NCBI GenBank assembly: GCA_026874595.1
Contig: CM049310.1
Location: forward strand, 90,901,556 to 90,965,555
Source: Sipunculus nudus
Taxonomy: Eukaryota > Annelida > Sipuncula > Golfingiida > Sipunculidae
Length of the DNA: 64,000 nt
Direction of reading: 5' to 3'
Shown: positions 50,901 through 61,100 of the stretch, piece by piece
How the letters are laid out: every line of letters begins with the position of its first letter
Numbering within the stretch: position 1 is the first letter of the stretch
The notes under the pieces: generated by a model
Database searches by the model: none
What the model saw: the letters and a program-made list of their open reading frames with translations, nothing else
What the model was told of the DNA's origin: nothing
Made by a program: the position numbers and the translations under genes

Positions 50901-53900
50901 TTGGGGACAAATCAGCGGAGAGACGGGCATACAGCAATTTAGGAAACGCTCACATATTTCTGGGGGAGTTTGACAAGGCAGCAGAACACTACAAGTAAGT
51001 GTTCATCAAAATCAACAATGTCCAAGTTCAAGTGCAAGTTTGAGTCCTTCAGGATTATGTCAGGGTCCAACACCTTAGGGCTAAGTTTAAAAAACCAAGT
51101 CAGTGTCCCGAGTCCAATTTTTCTCATTAAAATGAACTTAATTATATACAACTTCTTATACAGTTTTTACAAACCATTTATGTTCATGATAAAAAGTATT
51201 CCAACAATTTATTGTAGTGTCACTATTCATTTTGTTTAAAAATATACTTTAGGATCACTTATTTAGTATATATCCATATATAGTTTTGCAGATGTATGTG
51301 TTGATAGTTTATTCTCAAATCTAAATGCCAAAACTTCCATGATAGTATATTTTTCTACTGGAGGTTTGCCTGATTTCTTTAGTCCTTACCTACATGTCCA
51401 TGTACAAGTCAGACTTTTTTAAAAAAGGGGGACTAAAGTTCAGACTTGGACTGCATCACTAGTATTAAGATTTCAGCACATAAAATTAATATTTTGGGGA
51501 CTATCTTAAATTCTCTGTGGAAGGAAAATTCCATACATGCCTTCAAAGGTGATGAAAGTTAGACACAGCATAGAAAGATTTAGACTGTTACACATAGAAA
51601 AAGATATTGATGTTGTTGATATGTCATGAGTCTGTCTTGAGATATTTAAGTTCTTATGTTTTAAATATTGTAATGGATTTATCTTTAACTGTATCTGATG
51701 TGACCTCGGCTGTAGCTGCTGTTAAAAACTTGAGCTGTTATTGTTTCAGTTGTTCTGCTTTAATTCAAAAATTAAAAAAAAATTAAACAATATAAATATG
51801 TATACTTGTATATAACTCAAAACATTACAGTCCAATGCTACTGGTATACAAGTATACCAGATAATAAACATTATTATGTACATGTGGTTCTTATATCTGT
51901 TTATATTTGCATATTTGATATTTTTAGCCTAAATTTGATACAGAACAACCTTTCATATTATTAGAATATAAGCCATGATGTTGTTATTGCACAAATGTGC
52001 TGATGTTAAAATTTTGATTTTGTCTACAGGAAAACACTACAGATAGCGAAGCAGCTAGGTGACAGAGCATTGGAGGCCCAGGCTTGTTATAGCATGGGCA
52101 ACACGTACACTCTTCTGCGAGACTACGAAAAGGCCATAGAATACCATGCTTTACACTTGAAGATTGCACAAGAGCTCAACGATAAAGTCGGCGAAGGTCG
52201 GGCATGCTGGAGCTTGGGGAACGCGTATTCATCACTAGGCAACCATGAAGCCGCCATCCAGTATGCCAGCAGGCATTTAGAGATTTCAAAAGAGGTAATG
52301 TTCTCATATCCCTGAAGAGCCAGTTGGCAATTAGAGATTTCAAAGGAGGTACTATATTCTTTTGGTCCTGCAGTATTGTTGAAAGGGTCAGTGAGCATTT
52401 AGAGATTTCAGAAGAGGTGCTGTTCTCATATCCCTGTAGTGCGAACAGGCATTTAGGGATTTCAGTGGAGGTACCCTATTCTTTTGGTCAAAGCAGTAGA
52501 AATAGGCATTTAGAGATTTCAGAAGAGGTTCTGATCTCATATATCTCTGAAGTGCTAATAGGCATTTAGAGATTTCAAAAGAGGTAGTTCTCATATCCTT
52601 GTAGTTTTAGCTGGCATTTAGAGTTTAATGTAATCAGTAGTGTGGCCTTGTTTAACTGCTATGTGTAATGTTCTGTGGTTGGTGACAGATTGGTGACCAG
52701 ACGGGGCAGGTGACGGCTCAGATGAACCTGGCTGACCTGCAGAATCTACTCGGCATCCAGAGCACCGCTGACACCAGCAGGTAAAACTCACTGAAACGTG
52801 TGTTAGTGTTACAACATGTTAACGAGATGTATACAGTCACTAAGGGATGCTGAGAAGCTTTTCTGCAACTCCAGTACAAACCCATTGTTTCACCTCCTTT
52901 GTCCTATACAGCCTTATACTGTGGTTGTCTCTTATGTAGGTTCTGGTTGAACTTTTCGAAATTCGCGAATAGACAAATTATCATGAATTTAAAACCCTCA
53001 TGATTAAGGCACGCAACAAAGACAGATGAATATTTGTACTTCAGTCTTACTTGAATATAAAGTAGGCCTACGTTATCCTTGCCTAAAGTATCATTTGTCA
53101 AAAACACAAAAACATTGATTGTATAAATAATAACACAGGCCTGCCAATTCACTTTTTTTAAGATTGACTGAAAATGACACAAATTACTCTTTTCCCCTCT
53201 TTTTTTCAGTATAAATGTTCCGAGATATACTTTTCTCATGCCATAACAATCCAGTTAATGCATGATGGTTCACTTAACGATTTTTGTGTTGGCAAATGTA
53301 CAGCAAGTGTCTGAACATGTGGAAATGCCCTTATCTTCAATCAGGGGCACATGTACTATGCATGTTTTTTACTTTGGGAGTTAAATATATATGCATACAT
53401 AGTATATGAAGCACAATATTTTTCAGTTTATCATAAAAATGGGGAATTATTGCTGATTTTACTCAATATTTTATTTCAAGGAAAACTACTTTTTAGCTGA
53501 GCCGACTATAAGTCATCTTAGCTATAGTCTTGGTCCTTTGTCCGTCGTCCGTCCGGCCGTTAACAGGGCACGTTTTAAAACCCTTGGACCTACGAATCCA
53601 AATTTCTGCATACCAATAGATGTCCCCAAAATCTCCTACCATACCGAAAATTGGGTCATTAGGACTTCGTTCCTTTGAGATATTAAGGAAAAACCTCCGT
53701 TTTCCATAAAAAAGCCTTTGTTACACTTCAAGGCTGCCTAATATCAAAACCACTGATCTGTTTTTGATCATATTTAGTATTCATATTTTCCATACATTTT
53801 CTGTGCACATACCAAAAATTAGTTAGTATTGGGTATTATTTTGAAGTTATGGGCCCAAATATAATGCAGTTTCTTAAAAATCAGGAAATATATTTGCTCA

Positions 53901-55025
53901 CTTAACATGAGAATTGCTGAAGCTGGAGACTTTTTCAGGAATATAACTTTATTTAATCAAGATTCAATTGTTTACCCAAAATTAGATCTGAATTTTGCAA
54001 ATTTTTCAAGTTATTAGCATAAATAAAAAATCAATACCTTAAATTTTGTCCAACTTTGGCAATGGCACGTTTTTTCCCTGTAAGCACTGTTGATTTAATT
54101 TTCACAGCATATATACATAAGGATTTAATCTTTTAAAATCTGAAATTTCAAAGGAATTGTTCGAAAAGAGTAGCTTTTATTCAAGTTTTCATACACCATG
54201 TCAAGTGTTGTTTACATCTGGCCCACCTAGTAATACAGTCTTCACTTGCATTATGTAACCCACCCCAGGCAGCTTGCCTTGGCTTAGCTTGGCCACTACT
54301 AGCAGGCTTCCCCTCTGCCTTGCCTTCCCCCCCCCCCCCCCCCCCCAGCTGGTGCATAAACTAGATGAATGTTATAATTTTCTGTATTTTATTTTATTTT
54401 TGGCTATGCTACATTTTAGATTTTGTATTGTACCACCAGGCTTACAATGATTAAAGTGCACATTTAATTGTGTCCACAAAGTGATGTATTGCTATGAAAG
54501 TGTGGATGTTCATCAGAGTGCTCATTAAAGATTTTAATTTGTTATAACTCATGGTTGTATCAGTTGTTACATGATACTGGCTAAATAATCAAAATTTATA
54601 TTGCTGATCCTTTATTTCAGTTCATAAAATTAAACATTCCCAACTCCAGTTTGCTTCTGGTATAATATATTGGGTGTTTTGATCCTTGGATTAATTTTAA
54701 CACATGTATTAGTTTCATAGTTGAGAATACTTTTCTTTTTTCCTGATACCATTTAAAAAAATATAAATATTTAAATTTTTCCTGTTAGTGCTGTGGATTT
54801 AATTTTCACAACATGTACACATTAGCATTTCATCTGTTAAAATCTTAAATTTGAAACTAATTGATCAAAAACTGTAGATTTTATTCAAGTTTCCAGGTAC
54901 CAAGTCTTCATTGTTTTCATCAGGTCAGTATAAATGCAGTGTACTGGGCAGTTACATAACACCTTCAGGTCTGACCTACTGCCACTGTGAGTGTCTGGGT
55001 GAGGCAGTAATTGCCAGTGAGCCTC

Positions 55026-55058
<33 letters not shown>

Positions 55059-55077
55059 GGCAGTCCAGCTCTCTTTC

Positions 55078-55117
<40 letters not shown>

Positions 55118-58100
55118 CTTTTTCTCTTTCTCTCTCCATCTTTCTCTCTCTCTCTCTCTCACCCTTATTGCCTCCCTTCCTCTCTCCATCCCATTCTGTT
55201 GACAGGTATACTATAAACTAGATACATTAGCTATAAATGTTGATGCAATTTAGAAATGTGAATCAACTGAAATATTCACAATCACATGTATGTTATACTG
55301 TAAATTTATAGTAACCTTCGTAAACCTGGATAAAATTATGTAATGAAAAAAAGGAATAAATGCAAATATTGTTAATTTTTTCTTGGCTCAGTAGAATGGG
55401 GAAAAAATGATTTGCTTGTTTCTCCATCTTTCTGCCTGTTTTAAATATTTAATGTTCATGAATAATCTTTTTTTTTATAAGCACTGTTGAATTAAATTTC
55501 ATATCCTGTATGTATATGCAAGGGTGTTGTAACTCTCACCATCCCCTTCTTCATCCCACTGAGGCTTTGCTCCTTGGCTCTGTGAACAATAGTTCTATGG
55601 CTATAGCATAAAATTTAATAATTAAAGAAAATATCTACAGAGAGACAGAGGCATTGTAACTCTGATCATAACACAACCCCCCCCCCCCCCCCCCCCCCCC
55701 GCCCCATCAAGTCATTCCACCTGTGGAGTGGGGACGTTATGGCAACTGTATACATATCATAAAATTGATAAAAAAGGTTTACCAATTAAATTGGATCTCA
55801 TCAGACAAATGTGTAAACTGTTGAACTGTCAACAGCTTATCAAAAAGGTAACCAATGGAAAGGCATGGTCAGGTCTCAAATATTATTTGCAACATTTTCT
55901 TCAATCATATAAACCAACCATGGCCCAGATTACCTCTTCCTCTCAAACATTATCTACATTTCATCACATTTTTAAAATTTTAACCTTCCAGGTGGTTCAG
56001 TACTGTTGACCATTTGTCCATAGGTACCTATGTACATGCCAGAAATTATGTCAATATTGTGTAATATGTAGACATCAGGGGCATCAAAATAATGCACCTT
56101 GTCAAGACCGATCTTGTCAAGATATCATGTCATACAGTCACAAATTCATAAATCCCCTCATCAGCATAGTTAATCATAACCTTGTATCTGTCAAATTGAA
56201 ATCTTGCAGTTTTCCATACACTATAGATCCTTCAACAAATAGCCTTATTATCATTATACCTCTGCTTAGTATACTGTCATTGCATTCATATTTGCTCAAA
56301 TAAATTGGTTTTTTTTTACCCCTCCCAAATAAATAAAAAATAAACCACTATATTTAACTCCATATTAATCCATCAGTCAGATTATTTCATATATCATTTA
56401 CTCACATATTACATTATATTCCTTTATAAAAGCCCAACATGACCATGATAATTATAAGCTTTTTCTACTCAATATAGTATAACAATGGTGATACATTTAT
56501 AGTCCAATCATGATCAGCTGAGCGCCGTGACCCATGGGTCCCTTGTTTTGGCAAGCACTCACTCTTTTTTTTTCATTCATTTACGATTGGCAGGCCTGCA
56601 ACAGATCATTTATGTAAACCATAAACCAAAAGTTGATATCCTAATAATAAAATTTTTATATATCTAGTAATGAATAAGAATTTTTACATAGTTGATACTC
56701 CCCTGGTCTTACCTTATTAGTTTTGCTTGCACATGAATAATTCATATAATAGTGCATATATTCATGGTCTGTAACTCCATGGTGATATTGCGAAAATGCA
56801 ACTATAATTAAACCATGTAAAATGAAAATCAACAAAATTAAACCCATGAATATAAAACCAACTGCAGTATTTTATGTTTACTATGTATTTTTTTTGGGTT
56901 AATTCACAGTCTGACAGATGGCAGCAGTGTCAGCTCTGCCTTGCCAGATGGCATGACTGAGATGGACACAGGAATGATGAGGCCAAACAGACACAGACGA
57001 CGAAGCATGGAAAACATGGAGCTCATGAAACTCACACCAGACAAACTGCAAAAGGTACTTCCCAGATAATCGAGGTCCAACCTGGACCTGTAGAATATAT
57101 GTGAAAAACACGAAATATTAAAAGACCCATATTAGCCATTGTTTAGCTGTGAAGGCAAAACTCAGTAGGCCTGTATATTGGGCTGTTAATCCTAAATTAA
57201 ATTGTGATATAAGCCATATCGGGGAATGTACTGCAGTGCTAATCCATCTTTTTGCATGTATATTGTAGTAAACAGCTTATAATCTATAATATATAGTCTA
57301 CCAGTGATGATTTAACACAACAGAATACGTGTGAACTCACAAGCCAAACTGATAATCTGTCTCTATGGTAAGGTGTCATTTCTTGTATCAGCTACAAGTT
57401 TGCTGTCATCTAGTAACTTGTGCCAGACATGCTAGTATTCATGCAGTCAGAAATTCAGCAAACATGCAGAGATTTACCAGTATGCTGAGTTAAAATGGGC
57501 TTTTCTTGCACATGGTAGATGTTGTCAGAAAGTATACTAAAAAAGCCAAAAATTGGTCTGGTTTATGTCAGGTTACAGCATTCAGGCAAGTTACAGCATA
57601 CTTATATCAGGTGACAGCCATGATGCGTTGTCAACAATTACAAAAATATTTGCATCCTCGATGTGCCTTACAGTGTGGTCCTCACTGAAGGATGTATAGG
57701 CACTTTGGCTCTAGTAAGCTGGCCATAGACTGTCTAATGTCAGAGAGCTGAGATGGCACTAGCCATAGTTATGGTAGCATGTGTCATTAGATTGATCAAA
57801 TAGTGATGAAATCAACCACTAGATGGCAGTAAAGTCTCTCATTGTGACTAGAGTACGGTGTCTGGTATGAGGCAGTGTATTTAGCACTACTCTTCATCAG
57901 CCAGACATAGATGGGACTTGTTGTGTGTACTGTCCGTCCATTTATCAACTTTAAGTCCATCCCTTTGCATAATTAATGAGGTCAGGTACCAGGAATATGA
58001 CTGACTTTGATGAAACTCAATACAAGTATTAACCAGTATAATATCACAGAGGTGTTCTGAGAACTTTTCCTTTACACAAATTACATAGAGCTAATTACTA

Positions 58101-61100
58101 TGAACTCGCAGTAAGCCAGAAATCACATAATTCTATAGAAAAGGTAAGTAAATAACTGGTTTTAAAATGTGTAACATCCTGGCAGGTTTACCATTTAGAC
58201 TTTATCTGTAATTCTTATCTGTAATTTCCATACATTAAAATATACTGACTCATTTTTTTCCTGTTTTTAGGACCGGGCTGCGGCCGCCGCAGCAGCAGCA
58301 GCTGGTGGGGCCAGACCAAAGGTTCCGAAAGTCCAACGAGCCGCCACCATCGCCACTGATGTCCCACTCGATCTGCCAGTCCAAGCAGCAGCAGAAAACG
58401 GCATCAAAACCAGGTCCAACGAGGTACCCAAGGTCTGAGATTTCTGCATGTTTATTGTGATACAATCCATGAGGTTTTATTGCTTATATTTAAAAAGATG
58501 TTTCAGGATTGGTCTCTTTATATGCTTGTCTTTTATAGTGCTGATAGAGTTTTGGTATTACTGTTGCTGTTCTTCATATTTCTCCATATTACTTTCAGTT
58601 GCTTGAGTTTTATAGTTTTTTTTGTCATATTAGACAATTGTAGGGCCCAGGGTTTTCTGAATTACCAGATTTTTTCAAAATCATAATTCTATTAATTACA
58701 CTGAAAAGGCAATTATATACAGCAGATGAAAAAAAAAATTAAGAAAATATATTTCCATCTTCATAACAGCAACCAGGTAAAAACCTAGTTGGAGAGCACT
58801 ATTTTACTGCATGCCATAGTATCTCTGAGACAGAAATGCCAATAATATTACTGTACTAGTTTCAAATGTTTGAAACAATGGGGAGTTAATGGAACTAAGG
58901 ACACAGAGAAAGTGCCTGTTTATTTATTAAGATGAAATACAGCCCTCTTGCAGGTTCTTCCAACACAGGTTAGATTTCCTGCATGTGGACACAGTGGGAG
59001 GACCATTTATCACTTGTGTGAAGATTATTGTCCGTTTCATCCCCTCATGTCCTCCTGTTTTTGTTATGAAAATTTGTATTACTTGCATTTCAAGTGTAAA
59101 GGATTGAAGGATAAAATTTTCAACAAGGTAAATAAATACCTACCTTACACTTTATTTAAGAAAGAGAATTATTTGAAAATTTGAGAAATCAATCTACATT
59201 TTACAACATATCAGACCCACTTATGGTGGTCAAGGTCATTGGTCACATGCACAAACAGCCTCCATTGACAGCTGCTGATTAGTTGATGTATTGTAAAAAC
59301 TCTAAAATATACAACCAGCTAAAACAAGATGGTGGGGACACACCAAATCTGTCAGATCATTGTGAAGAGACTTAAAAGTTGTGAAACATAAACTGGTGAT
59401 TTCTTGTAAAATTCTTAATTTCAATATTAGGTTGTCACTTCCATATGTATTTTTCTAGGAAATTGTTGAAAAATATAAACTTTTTAGAAAATTATCTGCA
59501 TAAAACAGGTGGACAGCAGGTGGTGAAACAGACTATAGCCATTCATAAGTTTTAATTGTATATGATTAATTAAAAATTAAATAACCAGAAAAACTAACAT
59601 TAAAATCTATAAAATGGGGAAAAACTAGAGCTGTACAATTGTGATATTTTTTAGCAACCCTGTGAGCTTATGCGATGGTGCAGGGTCGTGGGTCTTGCAT
59701 CATCTGTACATTAACCATAGCTAACTCAAAAACGGCAGGAGCTTGCGTCACCAATTTTTTTGCAAATAATCAGTCATCTGAAAAATTCTATCAGATTTTG
59801 TCCAGCCAAATTGTCCCATATTTCACAGAAATGATCCCTGGAATAAGCTCTCTCAACTTTGTTCGAATGGTTCCAGTTTGGAGATCTTTTGACGAGTAAC
59901 AGGAGGTTTAAATTAGTCATCTGTCCAAAAAAGCCCACTAAAATTTCAATCTCAGAAACGGCTAGAGCTATCATCACCAAATTTAATGCCAATTTTGTCA
60001 CATGTCATATCCGAAATTGAGGTATTGGTGGCACCACCTACAATGATCCGTTTCTTACAAGCGAAAATGTTATTTTAGACTCTTCTAGCTTATACACTGT
60101 TTCATGATGACACTGTTAAGCTGATTGGTTTAAACTTTACAAGAATTATTTATAAATGATAGAGTTCTGCCAGTTTTATAAGAAAAGATTGGGTAAATGC
60201 AACTTTAAAAAAGTAGTGTAGCCAATTGAAAAAAAGGCTTTCTGTGTTTGAAAACTGATTTGACAACATGCTGAGTTTCAGCAGCCAAGTCAAGAGGTCA
60301 CTCAGTACAACCAGGTGGGGTCCAGACATCACCATGGCAACTGACCTGGCTCTGTCTGGTGTCTAGACAATGTGTCTAGATGTCTAGACACATCATCTAG
60401 AAGCAGAATGCCCAGATTAGAACTATTGGAACTATATCTTTTAACTGTTTGACAAAACTTATTTTGCATTTGTAGAGAATCTGTGAGCTTATGCAATGGT
60501 TTGGCGGCGTCCGTCATCAGTTGTGAATCATAGCTATCTCAAAAAGGGCAGGAGCTAGCATCACCAAATTTTTTGCAAAAAATTTGTCATCTGAAAAATT
60601 CTATCAGATTTTGCTTATTTCTTGGCTAACTGCATTTTCTTAGATTTTATAGGGAAGAAGCTTAAAAAACATTAAAAAATGATCTTTTTTTAAACCATGC
60701 TGCCAAATTGTCCGTTCATCTGTCCCAGTAATCCTCCCTGGCGAAAAGAACATATCCAAAAAATCCTAACTAATACATCCTAGTTTTAAAATGTCCTAAT
60801 CCCAAACTTGCAGGTCCAAAATGTCCATTTTGCTGAAATCATAATGACTAAGGAAGATATGTAGGACATAAGAGGATCAATATTAAATTTTAAAAATACA
60901 CCTCCATTCATACTCCCAAACGTTGCACAGGTTCACATTAGGCCTGTAAGCCTTGTTTCTTGCTAAATGCATGTCTGTTACTCAGATTAATTTTGTTTTA
61001 TGATTTCATAACCTGCATGCAGCATGCAGTTAGATATATAAAACATATATTGATTTATTAGAGCATGCTTGCTTTTACTCTATCATGTTTGATTTGCCTT

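Larger units (their letters stand above)
53490..56549 (+). mobile_element. Family R2 Helitron2/Helentron-like element, full-length copy c
   Basis: 5' end TTTTTAGCTGAGCCGACTAT and CGTCGTCCGTCCGGCCG leader. 3' end: inner inverted repeat CAGCTGAGC at 56516-56524, perfect 12-bp palindrome GACCCATGGGTC at 56529-56540, then CCTTGTTTT. The body matches copy b over its first ~740 bp, again at 54780-54910 (GATTTAATTTTCACAACATG .. GATCAAAAACTGTAGATT) and at 56025-56100 (ATGTACATGCCAGAAATTAT). It is expanded by poly-C and CT runs. It fills most of GPSM2 intron 7. Confidence 0.72.

Noticed and set aside
52324-52569. 81-codon + ORF after exon 6 considered as an extra TPR exon
   Set aside because: It is the translated splice-donor array (repeated HLEISEEV). 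The spliced frame from exon 6 to exon 7 is complete without it.
54885-55216. Arg/Glu-rich and Leu/Ser-rich ORFs
   Set aside because: Translations of a CT-rich tract.
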